DNA of 35,192 nucleotides from assembly GCA_026995265.1 (NCBI GenBank), contig JALWPC010000636.1, forward strand, positions 1 to 35,192, written 5' to 3'. The DNA comes from Paracoccaceae bacterium. Its GTDB lineage: Bacteria; Pseudomonadota; Alphaproteobacteria; Rhodobacterales; Rhodobacteraceae. Positions 12,418-19,875 of the stretch are shown one piece after another (position 1 is the stretch's first letter; the number at the start of each line of letters is the position of its first letter). A program made the position numbers and the translations under genes. Under the pieces are notes generated by a model. It saw nothing but the letters and a program-made list of their open reading frames with translations, was not told the DNA's origin and did no database searches.

Positions 12418-13498
12418 ATGGACTCACGCGCCGGGCTTCAAGGGCGAGACATGGAACCCGATAGTTGGCTGCGACATCGAAAGCGCAGGCTGTAAAAATT
12501 GCTATGCAATGAAGCAGGCCCATCGCATCGAGAAGATGCAACCGGGCGGCCACTATAAAGGCACAACAAAACTGGTGAAGGGCAAGGCCGTGTGGACGGG
12601 AAAGGTCAAGCAAGCGCCAAAGAAAAACCTCACCGCGCCCCTGCGCTGGAGCAAGCCGCGCTTGGTTTTCGTCAACTCCATGGGCGACCTGCTCCACCCT
12701 AATGTGCCGGTCGAATGGATTGACAGGGTTTTCGCCGTCATGGCACTGGCCCCGCAACATAAATTCCTTGTGCTGACAAAACACCCCAAACGGATGCGGG
12801 AATATCTAACAGCTTTTAAGCCAGCCAAGTCGGGGCACCCGCACGACCCACAAGACCATTATCCATATGTTACACGCCATGGCACGGATGTGCCAGACAG
12901 GCCGAAGGGTGAAGTATGCTTCCACAGTAACGATTGGCCGCTCCCCAATGTCGGCCTCGGCGTATCGGTCGAAAACCAAGAGACCGCAGATAAGCGCATC
13001 CCAAAACTACTGCAAACGCCCGCCGCCATGCGCTTTGTGTCTTATGAGCCTGCACTTTGTCCGGTGGATTTTACAAACATCACGGCCTCAACGCCAACCG
13101 GCGATGAACAATGGAATTGCCTCGACAAAGTAGAAGCGCGAGATGCAGAAGGTCCAGCGCCTAAAACAGTTATTGACCAGATTATCATGGGCGGCGAGAG
13201 CGGCAAGAACGCTCGGCCATTACACGCCCATTGGGTGCGACAGACACGCGACCAATGCGCTGCCGCCGGAACACCGTTTTTCCTCAAACAGTTGGGAAAT
13301 CAGGTAGGTGAGCGGCCTGAAAATTTCAAAGAGTGGTGGACCGATAGCGCAAAAAATATTGCCGCACGCGAGCGTGAAATAATAACCCTCAAGCATCGCA
13401 AAGGAGCGGACCCATTGGAGTGGCCGGAGGATTTCCGCATCCAACAATTCCCGGAGTGGATAACCACGCCATCGCAGCAACAGGAGAGTGAAGAATGA
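12404..13498 (+). CDS. DUF5131 (phage Gp37/Gp68 family) protein, 364 aa
   Basis: The N-terminal motif EWTHAPGFKGETWNPIVGCD, with C23, then C30 and C33 (SAGCKNCYAM), together with VFVNSMGDLLH, VLTKHPKRM, GLGVSVENQETADKRI, RFVSYEPAL and MGGESG, is the full signature of the DUF5131/Gp37-Gp68 family. The three cysteines recall a radical-SAM-type iron-sulfur site, but the chemistry and substrate are not established. Members occur in many phages and genomic islands, so nucleic-acid modification is a reasonable guess. Length is normal. It has a GAGGAAAG site. Confidence 0.88.
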   Translation: MTKIEWTHAPGFKGETWNPIVGCDIESAGCKNCYAMKQAHRIEKMQPGGHYKGTTKLVKGKAVWTGKVKQAPKKNLTAPLRWSKPRLVFVNSMGDLLHPNVPVEWIDRVFAVMALAPQHKFLVLTKHPKRMREYLTAFKPAKSGHPHDPQDHYPYVTRHGTDVPDRPKGEVCFHSNDWPLPNVGLGVSVENQETADKRIPKLLQTPAAMRFVSYEPALCPVDFTNITASTPTGDEQWNCLDKVEARDAEGPAPKTVIDQIIMGGESGKNARPLHAHWVRQTRDQCAAAGTPFFLKQLGNQVGERPENFKEWWTDSAKNIAAREREIITLKHRKGADPLEWPEDFRIQQFPEWITTPSQQQESEE

Positions 13499-13560
13499 CT
13501 AACTGGCAAGGAAAGCCAAAGAATGACTAAACCAACGAATGCACGGAATTAACGGGGCTT

Positions 13561-13767
13561 GTGGTGATTTGGCTGGTTCTAGTTATCACTTTCACAGATA
13601 GCGAGGGGCTGTTGTTTCGTGGATTGGGAATCTGGCTCACTGTTTTGTGCGCAGGACTCTGCCTTCGTGCTAGTTTCGATAATGGCTTTCAACCCGTTGT
13701 TAGAATGTTTTTCTATACCGCGTGTGTGATTAGTATTATCATTTTTGCCTTTTTGTTCAACGGCTGA
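13561..13767 (+). CDS. Small membrane protein, 68 aa
   Basis: Three hydrophobic segments can be seen: VIWLVLVITFTD (about 2-13), GIWLTVLCAGLCLRASF (about 22-38) and MFFYTACVISIIIFAFLFNG (about 49-68). The frame is open upstream to 13531 (TNECTELTGL) without an ATG, so the start may be GTG at 13561 or 13564, or the original start may have been lost by a frameshift. It is the penultimate frame of the early operon. No family is recognised. Confidence 0.5.
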   Translation: MVIWLVLVITFTDSEGLLFRGLGIWLTVLCAGLCLRASFDNGFQPVVRMFFYTACVISIIIFAFLFNG

Positions 13768-13776
13768 CGGCGCGCC

Positions 13777-13917
13777 GTGGGCTGGTTGCTTCTAATATAT
13801 GTTTTAGTGCTTCTTTTTGAAAGCTGGGTGCGGCGGGTTAAGGCGCGGTTGGGCAAAGAGAACCCCACGGGCCGAAACCCGTGGGGGCCACCCGATAAAT
13901 CAGGTGGGTGGTCTTGA
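13777..13917 (+). CDS. Possible small membrane protein, 46 aa, GTG start
   Basis: The frame encodes one clear transmembrane helix (GWLLLIYVLVLLFESWV) followed by a basic segment (RRVKARLGKE) and a Gly/Pro-rich tail. The tail is encoded by the hairpins at 13863-13911, so the frame may simply run into a terminator. There is no good ribosome site before the GTG. The hydrophobic start is protein-like, but I keep this call tentative. Confidence 0.35.
   Translation: MGWLLLIYVLVLLFESWVRRVKARLGKENPTGRNPWGPPDKSGGWS
13863..13886 (-). terminator. Strong hairpin between converging operons
   Basis: A perfect 9-bp stem CCCCACGGG / CCCGTGGGG has a 6-base loop (CCGAAA on plus). On the minus strand it is followed by TTCTCTTT, so it best fits the intrinsic terminator of the leftward late operon, whose last gene ends at 14211. 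No T-run follows on the plus strand. Confidence 0.55.
13888..13911. other. Second hairpin in the convergent region
   Basis: CCACCC (13888-13893) pairs with GGGTGG (13906-13911) across a 12-base loop, directly after the first hairpin. On the plus strand it is followed by TCTTG. It may help terminate rightward early transcripts. It is weaker than its neighbour. Confidence 0.35.
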
Positions 13918-13975
13918 ATGAGGATAGCAAGCTAGAGCCTCGGACCTGTTGAACCTTCAAGCTGTCAGATTGCGT

Positions 13976-14116
13976 ATGAAGCAAACTCTAGAATCCGCCA
14001 AAACCTTCTATCCGGAAAATCATAATATGCCTCCTGACACTGTAGCCCGCCATATCGGCCGTCTTGGCTATCTATATGACGGCCGAGGGGCCACTTCACC
14101 AAGCAAGAGCTACTAA
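13976..14116 (+). CDS. Doubtful ORF, 46 aa, in the convergent intergenic region
   Basis: The frame from ATG 13976 encodes a plausible-looking peptide (AKTFYPENHN, then TVARHIGRLGYLYDGRGATS) but has no ribosome site. The region 13918-14210 otherwise holds hairpins and AT-rich stretches. The open frame extends upstream to 13928 without a better start. I see no tRNA in this stretch. It could be a small late-added gene or chance. Confidence 0.25.
   Translation: MKQTLESAKTFYPENHNMPPDTVARHIGRLGYLYDGRGATSPSKSY
14056..14085. other. Hairpin, 8-bp stem
   Basis: CGGCCGTC (14056-14063) pairs perfectly with GACGGCCG (14078-14085) around a 14-base loop. It lies between the converging operons, inside the doubtful 46-aa frame. 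No T-run follows on either strand, so a role in mRNA 3'-end protection is as likely as termination. Confidence 0.35.
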
Positions 14117-14210
14117 TCCTATATAGAGAAAATTAATCCTTGGCTCAAGTAAAAATTTATGGCCATATGTTAAGTAACGCCGGACTTTCTGACATAAAGG
14201 AAACTATATG

Positions 14211-14717
14211 TCATGTTTGCGCCTTTCGTTTAACCTTTTCGCTATTCGCATCAAGCGCGGCACGTGGCATAGACCAAGACCAAACAGCAGCCCTACGGCG
14301 GATAAAATTATCAAGAGCATTGGCTATATGACCACCCGTTGAGATTAAGACCGTCGCTAGTGCGAGAATGAAAAGCCCGTTGTATGCCCACATATGGGGC
14401 AGGGTGGGGAATAGCAGGGCCGCAAAATGCAGGCCAATCATGGTCAAATGCAATAATGACATGGTGGCCAGCCACGCTAGGCCATACCGAAAGGCAAGGC
14501 TTGAAAATATAACCATCGCGGCCCCGTCAATAGTCGAATATGCTAACATCCTAAGAGGGTACGCAAGATTATCCCCTATCCATATGGTTGCAACCCATGT
14601 TGCCGCCACAACCGCCCACGCCGTGAAGGTAAACGGGCGGGTGCTGGATAGAACAACGCACAGAAGCATAATCTGCGCCACCCCATACCACATTGCCGTG
14701 TATCCTATGTCGATCAT
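14211..14717 (-). CDS. Multi-pass membrane protein, 168 aa
   Basis: This is the last gene of the late operon, starting in an ATGA overlap with the gene before it. About four hydrophobic helices are visible (IMLLCVVLSS, FTAWAVVAATWVATIWIG, AMVIFSSLAFRYGLAWLATM, GLFILALATVLISTGGHI), followed by a basic cytoplasmic tail (EKVKRKAQT). It lies downstream of the spanins, so it may be a holin, pinholin or antiholin. No family is recognised and the topology is predicted only by eye. Confidence 0.65.
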   Translation of the reverse strand: MIDIGYTAMWYGVAQIMLLCVVLSSTRPFTFTAWAVVAATWVATIWIGDNLAYPLRMLAYSTIDGAAMVIFSSLAFRYGLAWLATMSLLHLTMIGLHFAALLFPTLPHMWAYNGLFILALATVLISTGGHIANALDNFIRRRAAVWSWSMPRAALDANSEKVKRKAQT

Positions 14718-14977
14718 TGCCCGTCCGGCGGGTTTTTGTCGTCCCCGCCGCCTAGAAGTGTTGCAGCGTCATTCAGCGCCTTGTGGCCTTGCGCTACGGC
14801 AATGCACATTTTCTTGCACGCCGCTTGCGCCGCCTTTGCGGGCTCGTGGGCCCTGGGATTGTCGCTGAACGCCGCCGCCTGCGCCGTTACCGTATCGGAA
14901 ATCTCGCCAAGCAGGCGCTCCACCGTGGCCAAGTCAGCCCTTACCTTGTCTTGCCGTCTTTTGAAGTTCTCGTCCAT
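14714..14977 (-). CDS. Hypothetical helical protein, 87 aa
   Basis: The protein is soluble and helical (RRQDKVRADLATVERLLGEI, then AQAACKKMCIAVAQGHKALN), with a Gly/Asp-rich tail. It lies between two membrane-protein genes in the lysis region, with a 4-bp overlap to the 168-aa gene. It may interact with a holin-type protein, but no family is recognised. Confidence 0.6.
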   Translation of the reverse strand: MDENFKRRQDKVRADLATVERLLGEISDTVTAQAAAFSDNPRAHEPAKAAQAACKKMCIAVAQGHKALNDAATLLGGGDDKNPPDGQ

Positions 14978-14989
14978 GAAACCCTCTTT

Positions 14990-15469
14990 CTACGCCCCTA
15001 TGAGCGCTTTGGCTATAATCATTATGATGATATAGGCAATTCCGATGCCGATTGAGAACCTTAGATATTTGTTCTCGGACATAATAAGCCTTCCCCGCAC
15101 ATCTTCAATGCTTTTCGTCTTTTTAATGATTGAGGAATGGTAATGCAGATAATAGGTCAAGGCCCCGCCTATGGCCCTGAATAACAGGTTAGGATAGACC
15201 CCGTATTGAATGAATGTGTTTCCCAAGGGTTCGTCCATGTAATAAAGCGACCAAGTGAAGAACCAATAGAGACTATCGCCGAATTCCGTCATGGCCCCGA
15301 CCGTAATGGCGAGGGCCAGAATTTTCGCGGATGACGGGGCTTCGCGCCGGACCAGCCAGTGCCTTGCCGATGAATAGGCCGCCGGACCCCATGTCCTGAC
15401 AACCATTATAATCAGCGCAAACATGGTCAGGGCGATGCCGTTTTGCATCAATAAAACTATATCAAGCAT
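14990..15469 (-). CDS. Multi-pass membrane protein, 159 aa (holin-type candidate)
   Basis: Hydrophobic segments lie at about 4-24 (NGIALTMFALIIMVV), 47-75 (AKILALAITVGAMTEFGDSL), 85-110 (YPNLLFRAIGGALTYYLHY) and 135-158 (RFSIGIGIAYIIIMIIAKAL). A basic loop (SSIIKKTKSIEDVRGR) precedes the last. The start overlaps the stop of the 55-aa gene. Its place just after the endolysin-spanin set makes it a holin or antiholin candidate. It is longer than typical class I holins. Confidence 0.65.
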   Translation of the reverse strand: MLDIVLLMQNGIALTMFALIIMVVRTWGPAAYSSARHWLVRREAPSSAKILALAITVGAMTEFGDSLYWFFTWSLYYMDEPLGNTFIQYGVYPNLLFRAIGGALTYYLHYHSSIIKKTKSIEDVRGRLIMSENKYLRFSIGIGIAYIIIMIIAKALIGA

Positions 15470-15629
15470 GACGCCCCATCTTCAAAACATCGTCGCAAAG
15501 GTCTAATATCTCTTTTTTAGAGCGTTTGCTTATCTGCTCAAGGATTAGTTCGTGTTTCCGGCGCTCGGCTTCCGTTTCCTTGTTTATCTTTTCGATGGGG
15601 ATTGGCTTAACCCTTGGCCGCATGAACAT
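15462..15629 (-). CDS. Small charged protein, 55 aa
   Basis: The frame starts in a TAATG overlap with the 65-aa gene and ends overlapping the ATG of the 159-aa gene, so it fits the gap exactly. It is a highly charged single helix (EKINKETEAERRKHELILEQ, then ISKRSKKEILDLCDDVL). An ATG two codons later is an alternative start. No family is recognised. It may partner the coiled-coil membrane protein encoded before it. Confidence 0.6.
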   Translation of the reverse strand: MFMRPRVKPIPIEKINKETEAERRKHELILEQISKRSKKEILDLCDDVLKMGRHA

Positions 15630-15826
15630 TATTGCCCTACCTTTTCGACTACACGCTTGTAAATCTCATCCCGCTGCCTTTGATATTCGGCAATCTGTTC
15701 CTCTAAAGCCTTTATTCGGGCGTTCTTTTCCTTGATCATCTCGCGGACTAAGTGCCCCAGAACCAGCATAATAATTCCGGCTGGCCCATATTCAACCAAG
15801 GCTTGTGATATAATATCAGGCTGCAT
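15629..15826 (-). CDS. Single-helix membrane protein with coiled coil, 65 aa
   Basis: The ATG at 15826 overlaps the stop of the small lipoprotein gene (TAATG). Residues 14-31 (GPAGIIMLVLGHLVREMI) form one membrane helix, followed by a long charged coiled coil (NARIKALEEQIAEYQRQRDE). This layout resembles small phage membrane proteins annotated as holin-like or hemolysin-XhlA-like. Direct evidence for holin action is lacking. Confidence 0.65.
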   Translation of the reverse strand: MQPDIISQALVEYGPAGIIMLVLGHLVREMIKEKNARIKALEEQIAEYQRQRDEIYKRVVEKVGQ

Positions 15827-15978
15827 TATATTTCCCAAGTCCTTGCGCAGTGGGCGGTATAGCCGTGCATTATGTTCCCGTTTTCAAGCCAAAAACATTC
15901 CGTAAATGTTGGCGGCGGGTTTTGTGTTGGGACCGTTGCGCATCCGGCCAAAACCAAAGCCATCACCGCCGCCTTCAT
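15826..15978 (-). CDS. Small lipoprotein, 50 aa
   Basis: The ATG overlaps the o-spanin stop (ATGA) and the TAA overlaps the next start. The N-terminus MKAAVMALVLAGCATVP has a short hydrophobic stretch and a lipobox LAGC, so Cys13 is likely acylated. The short mature part is proline-rich and then contains two cysteines (TECFWLENG, GYTAHCARTW) that may form a disulfide. It is a second lipoprotein in the lysis cassette. It may be an extra spanin-like or superinfection-exclusion lipoprotein, but no family is recognised. Confidence 0.65.
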   Translation of the reverse strand: MKAAVMALVLAGCATVPTQNPPPTFTECFWLENGNIMHGYTAHCARTWEI

Positions 15979-16259
15979 TGCTCTAGATACTCCACGAGGG
16001 AATTATGTGTTAATCGGCACTTATGGTATGCCACAGCCCAGTCGGCTGCCGCAAGGTTGACCATGGTCTGCACCTGTTCCCGCCCTGTCATGGCGTCCCA
16101 GCGCTCTTGTGGGATGTCTAGCACAGGGAGTGCGTCAGGGCATCGTTCCATCATGCTCGGCGTTGGTGCGGGCTTAGGGGCGTCCCCAATAGGCGCCCAG
16201 CGGGTTGAGCAAGCGGCGAGAAGCGGAATCAAAACCACCAATGATAAATGTCGCATCAT
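15975..16259 (-). CDS. Outer-membrane spanin (o-spanin) lipoprotein, 94 aa
   Basis: The N-terminus MMRHLSLVVLIPLLAACST is a lipoprotein signal with lipobox LAAC (acylated Cys17). A proline-rich stretch follows (GDAPKPAPTPS) and then a helical periplasmic domain. It begins in the stop of the inner-membrane spanin gene. With that partner it would span the periplasm and disrupt the outer membrane in the last step of lysis. The identification rests on lipobox, size and gene order, as spanins are poorly conserved in sequence. Confidence 0.8.
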   Translation of the reverse strand: MMRHLSLVVLIPLLAACSTRWAPIGDAPKPAPTPSMMERCPDALPVLDIPQERWDAMTGREQVQTMVNLAAADWAVAYHKCRLTHNSLVEYLEQ

Positions 16260-16615
16260 CCACCCCTCGCTGCCTTGTTCAGAACCTCGACGGTCCCGAA
16301 GTCTATTTTACATTCACCACGCACAATCACGGGATTGTCCCGCACCACCTCACGAATGACGGTCTGGACATTGCCACGGGCTAGAGTCAGGTCAGTTGCC
16401 AGCCGATCCCGTTCATCCTCTAATCGGGCGTATTTGTCCTCCCATTCGGCCTGTATTCGTTCAATAGCGGCTTCCTGAGCGCGTTTCTCGATGGACCGGC
16501 CTTGCGACACGCCAGAGGCCCAGACGGCCACCAGCAGGCCCACAGCCGCCAATATCGCCCATATTTGCCATGGGGCACCTTTTAGAAAGTTCACCACGGC
16601 AAGGAAGATGCTCAT
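16256..16615 (-). CDS. Inner-membrane spanin (i-spanin, Rz-like), 119 aa
   Basis: I chose the ATG at 16615, which overlaps the endolysin stop (ATGA). One N-terminal membrane helix (WQIWAILAAVGLLVAVWASG, about 16-36) is followed by a long periplasmic coiled coil (AIERIQAEWEDKYARLEDER) ending in a short beta-like tail. This is the Rz layout. It lies between the endolysin and the o-spanin gene, as expected for a Gram-negative lysis cassette. Confidence 0.85.
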   Translation of the reverse strand: MSIFLAVVNFLKGAPWQIWAILAAVGLLVAVWASGVSQGRSIEKRAQEAAIERIQAEWEDKYARLEDERDRLATDLTLARGNVQTVIREVVRDNPVIVRGECKIDFGTVEVLNKAARGG

Positions 16616-17151
16616 TTCAAAATCCCTTCCAGAAACTTGCACCCCGACCGGAGGCCGCCGGGGGCTTCAACATGGGCGTCACTTGTGACCTCATCGGCGG
16701 TCAGATATAGCGCCCGTTCGGCCTTGCGGCGGCGCGTTAGACCGGCGACCGGCTGCAACTTGCCGTCGATGCGGGCCTTGTTCCAAAGCAGGAAGCTGTC
16801 AGCCGCCTTTTCGTCGTCATTCCGGCGGGCGTATCTAGCCACACTGGAACCCTTGAACGCGCCAATACCGACATTATAGGCAAGCGAGACCATCGCGCTA
16901 AATTCATTTTCCCCGATAAACCCCTTTTCTATGGCTTCATACAAGGCGGATTCCACCCCTTCCTCAAAGCTGGCAATATCCCGCCTTAGAAGCGTCTCGG
17001 CGTCTGTTTCCAATATTTCCATGCCCTCGACAACATCCGGCCCCGTGTGGCCGTAGCCGATGGTCAGAACGCCCGCTATGTCGCGATAGGCTTTTAATTC
17101 AAGCCCCTCGAAGGATTTGACCAGGTCAATGCCCGCTTGGTTTATTTTCAT
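16612..17151 (-). CDS. Endolysin, GH24 lysozyme (T4/P22 type), 179 aa
   Basis: I chose the ATG at 17151, which overlaps the stop of the DUF1353 gene. The catalytic triad fits E15-x8-D24-x5-T30 in VKSFEGLELKAYRDIAGVLT, followed by IGYGHTG. Later motifs AMVSLAYNVGIGAFKGSSVA and PVAGLTRRRKAERALYL are typical of the family. It cleaves the glycan backbone of peptidoglycan. There is no signal peptide or signal-anchor, so release needs a holin. The length is normal and all catalytic residues are present. Confidence 0.93.
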   Translation of the reverse strand: MKINQAGIDLVKSFEGLELKAYRDIAGVLTIGYGHTGPDVVEGMEILETDAETLLRRDIASFEEGVESALYEAIEKGFIGENEFSAMVSLAYNVGIGAFKGSSVARYARRNDDEKAADSFLLWNKARIDGKLQPVAGLTRRRKAERALYLTADEVTSDAHVEAPGGLRSGCKFLEGILK

Positions 17152-17510
17152 TTTTGCTTCCACTTCACCGTATTCGTGAACCAAAGCACCGCGAAAAATG
17201 CAAGCCACGACCTGACAGAACCAATACCAACCGATCTTAACACGCGCCTAAATTCCGCAGCCGCCACATTCTTCTCGGTGCCGTTGACTAAAAGATAGTC
17301 ATGCACAAGGGCGGCTTCCAACCAGCGCAAATCATGGGGGTTTATTATTTTACGGATACCGGGAACGCGCGGCAAGGTCACATCAAATTCAAAACCGCGT
17401 GGAATGTCGATGCGATGGGTGAGTTTGCCACCGCCCATATACCAATAATATGGGTGTTCCAGACGGAATTTGTCACCGCCGATATTGGTTATGAGCGAGC
17501 CTATTGCCAA
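17148..17510 (-). CDS. DUF1353 protein, 120 aa, probable TTG start
   Basis: The sequence RLEHPYYWYMGGGKLTHRID, then IPRGFEFDVTLPRVPGIRKI and AALVHDYLLVN, is characteristic of DUF1353, a small phage family found beside lysis and tail genes. The motif AALVHDYL...... with charged follow-up is well conserved. A hydrophobic segment near the C-terminus (SWLAFFAVLWFTNTVKW) may associate with membrane. No ATG fits, and TTG at 17510 with AAGGA upstream is the likely start. Function of the family is unknown; a peptidase-like role has been suggested from its conserved His-Asp. Confidence 0.8.
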   Translation of the reverse strand: MAIGSLITNIGGDKFRLEHPYYWYMGGGKLTHRIDIPRGFEFDVTLPRVPGIRKIINPHDLRWLEAALVHDYLLVNGTEKNVAAAEFRRVLRSVGIGSVRSWLAFFAVLWFTNTVKWKQK

Positions 17511-18013
17511 TGAATGTCATCCTTATAATTTTGAGGGATTGGTGACATGGCAAGCAGCGCATCCATCTTTGCGTCAATACTCGCAAACAACGCATCAAAT
17601 TGTTCAAGCTGTGTTTTGCGAGCCTGCTCGGTCGCGGTCAATGTCGCACCAGACGTGACTTTGTTAGTGAGACTTGTCCCTTCCGCCAGCGCCTTCATAT
17701 AATCTAAGTTAAATTCTTCTTCATTCGTCTGCCCAATAGCAGCCATCTTGCGGCGCTTGGCTTCGCGCTTCACATGCACAGGTTTAACGATAGGGCCTTG
17801 GAGTCCGTATTTTTCTAAGACATCGGTTAATCCCTGCTCGTTTGAGATGCGGGTCGGTGTGTTTGGTACGGGGGCGTCTGTTAAAGGGTCAAGACGATTT
17901 GAATCATTTAACCAATTTACATATTCTGCGTCATCTATTGGAAAATATCCAACCCGTTTGCTAGACCAAACCTTCGTCTCGTCCGCACCAACAATCCAAT
18001 AATAATCAAACAT
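17501..18013 (-). CDS. Tail-spike-associated protein or fibre chaperone, 170 aa
   Basis: It lies directly downstream of the tail-spike gene. The N-terminal part (FDYYWIVGADETKVWSSKRV, then IDDAEYVNWL) resembles proteins that accompany tail fibres (strand, then ...W.....V.....Y..WL). The C-terminal part is helical (ARKTQLEQFDALFASIDAKM). A role in folding or attaching the spike is likely from position. I do not recognise a specific family. Confidence 0.6.
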   Translation of the reverse strand: MFDYYWIVGADETKVWSSKRVGYFPIDDAEYVNWLNDSNRLDPLTDAPVPNTPTRISNEQGLTDVLEKYGLQGPIVKPVHVKREAKRRKMAAIGQTNEEEFNLDYMKALAEGTSLTNKVTSGATLTATEQARKTQLEQFDALFASIDAKMDALLAMSPIPQNYKDDIHWQ

Positions 18014-18022
18014 GAATTTCTC

Positions 18023-19639
18023 CTATAGGTAATATGCACCATCGCTCGAAAACAATGTTGCTGAATCGCCGGGGATAAAGTCCGCTGCACCGCCCTCGGT
18101 GTCCAACATGCTGCCGCTGCCTACATTATATCTTAGTCCGGTCCCTGTCCCGGTGAGAGAGAATACCGTATTTTTTAACCAGCAATATGTTTGCTGTCGC
18201 ATGTAAAATGCACCGGCGGCGCCCCATGCGTGGCTGGCAGTGAGTGTAATTGTTGTGCCGAATAGTGTTAAATAGCTTTGCCCATACATTGACGCGATGT
18301 TCGTATTGTTTGCGAGTATTTCTAAATTGGTGGAGGATGCAATGACATTAGCCCCGCTTTCAATATAGAACATGCGCGTTCCAACATTAGATTTGCAATC
18401 CTTGCAAGTGACAACAGACTTAGTTTGTGCTCTAACCCCCGATGCCGTTGCGTCAAATTGAAAACCTTGAATGGTCACAAAGGCACCATTTTTAACTAAG
18501 AATGAATTGGTTTGTCCGCTCCCAACCTTCACATTGGATGGCGTAGTTGTGTCGCCAGTTATGACGCAATCGCCGGACCCCAAAAGACCGCCTTTAATTG
18601 TGACCTGTTCATTATAACTACCGGCAGCGACGGATATGGATATTTGATAAATTGAATTATCAATGCTTTGAGCCGTATCAACCGCTTTTTGAATGGTGGC
18701 AAACGCCCCAGAACCGCTTGACATGCCATCATTGGAGTCTGAACCATTTGTTCCGTCGACATAGTAGGTTCTGGCCGCCGTTAATTTTTCGCGCGTAATC
18801 GTTCGGAGCGCGAAGGTATCCCCCAAGGCGACCCAAGAGGTTCCATCATATTGCATCCAAGCAGATGTCCCTTGGTCGTAGTAAATTACACCTGTTGCGG
18901 GGGCTAGAAAATTCCACTTGGAGTTACTCCAACCAGCAAGTTGACCGTCCTTGCCCGCCCATTCTCCCGTGGCGCCGGTCCCGACAACATATTTGTCCCC
19001 TTCTGCCGGAGAGGCTGGCGGGGTCGTTGTGGTGGAATTCTTATATACTTTATCTCGCCAAATAGAGACTTTCATCGGGACAAGGCTTGTGGTCGTGCTG
19101 GAGAAACCAATCACATCATCGACCGAACCAGAGCCCGGGCTGACGGTAACGCCATTAACAACAATATCTTCAGGAAACGACATATAAGGCGCGGCGGCGT
19201 CGTAAACTGCCTTTGCCGTCACAACCCCATTAACCGCAGTTGAAACCGACCCATCCGTTTCCCTGAAAAATCCCGTTGTTGAATCCGCTGTGTAGAACAA
19301 ACCGGGGGCGCTAACGGTTCCGTTTGGCAGGCCTACGCCTTGTCCGTCTAGCCATGTGTTGCCGACACCATTGGAGGAAAAGGCAATCCGTCCGGATGTT
19401 TTCCAATAGAATCCCGTGTTTGTGTCAGAGGTGAATGTTATTGAGGGCAGGCTTGATGTCCCATCAGGAAAATTAACCGGCCCCACAAAGGGCACGCTGC
19501 CCGCTATAATAGCCGTCAAGGCATCGGCAATGTCCTGATCGTGCGTATCATGGGCATCTGCTAATATAAGGATATTGTTATCCCTATCGTCTGTCCAATC
19601 GCGATTGCGCGAAAAGACACCGGCTCCGCTAAAGGGCAT
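18023..19639 (-). CDS. Tail spike / receptor-binding protein with beta-helix, 538 aa
   Basis: Residues 65-93 and 112-139 are repeats of a fibre motif (SDTNTGFYWKTSGRIAFSSN and TADSTTGFFRETDGSVSTAV). A DUF2793-like region follows at about 205-272 (PPASPAEGDKYVVGTGATGE, then WAGKDGQLAGW). From 292 the sequence TYYVDGTNGSDSNDG opens a right-handed beta-helix of pectin-lyase type that runs to about 520. The first 50 residues probably attach to the tail. It would bind and perhaps depolymerise a surface polysaccharide. Catalytic residues cannot be named from sequence alone. Confidence 0.85.
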   Translation of the reverse strand: MPFSGAGVFSRNRDWTDDRDNNILILADAHDTHDQDIADALTAIIAGSVPFVGPVNFPDGTSSLPSITFTSDTNTGFYWKTSGRIAFSSNGVGNTWLDGQGVGLPNGTVSAPGLFYTADSTTGFFRETDGSVSTAVNGVVTAKAVYDAAAPYMSFPEDIVVNGVTVSPGSGSVDDVIGFSSTTTSLVPMKVSIWRDKVYKNSTTTTPPASPAEGDKYVVGTGATGEWAGKDGQLAGWSNSKWNFLAPATGVIYYDQGTSAWMQYDGTSWVALGDTFALRTITREKLTAARTYYVDGTNGSDSNDGMSSGSGAFATIQKAVDTAQSIDNSIYQISISVAAGSYNEQVTIKGGLLGSGDCVITGDTTTPSNVKVGSGQTNSFLVKNGAFVTIQGFQFDATASGVRAQTKSVVTCKDCKSNVGTRMFYIESGANVIASSTNLEILANNTNIASMYGQSYLTLFGTTITLTASHAWGAAGAFYMRQQTYCWLKNTVFSLTGTGTGLRYNVGSGSMLDTEGGAADFIPGDSATLFSSDGAYYL

Positions 19640-19704
19640 ATTTTACTCCATTCGGTTTTGTGTTAGCTTCGGAATGTATTAGAAGCCATCCCGCGAGGTG
19701 ATTT

Positions 19705-19875
19705 ATGGTCAGGGCAATTTCTTACCCGCTAGGGATTTATCTAGTTCACTGGTTGTTCAATAATTGGGGCTGGTGGGCAATCGGTCTATTCTTTGCCATC
19801 GGCGTCCCAATTGGCTTAATTCTTGAGGTCTTCTTTTACCCTGACGGAAGCCGCCGCCCCCGTCGCGGGCAATAG
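19705..19875 (+). CDS. Opposite-strand small membrane protein, 56 aa
   Basis: This rightward ORF occupies the gap between the leftward spike and ejection-protein genes and overlaps the latter by 60 bp tail to tail. It has a GAGGTG site 5 bases before the ATG. The protein has a hydrophobic, tryptophan-rich core (YPLGIYLVHWLFNNWGWWAI, then GLFFAIGVPIGLILEVFFYP) forming one or two membrane helices, and a basic tail (GSRRPRRGQ). It is the only plus-strand gene in 20 kb of late genes. A moron-type role such as superinfection exclusion is a reasonable guess. No clear promoter is seen. Confidence 0.6.
   Translation: MVRAISYPLGIYLVHWLFNNWGWWAIGLFFAIGVPIGLILEVFFYPDGSRRPRRGQ

Noticed and set aside
13918-14210. 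tRNA or other standard RNA gene between the converging operons
   Set aside because: I could not fold a cloverleaf or find a T-loop with matching acceptor arms; only simple hairpins are seen.
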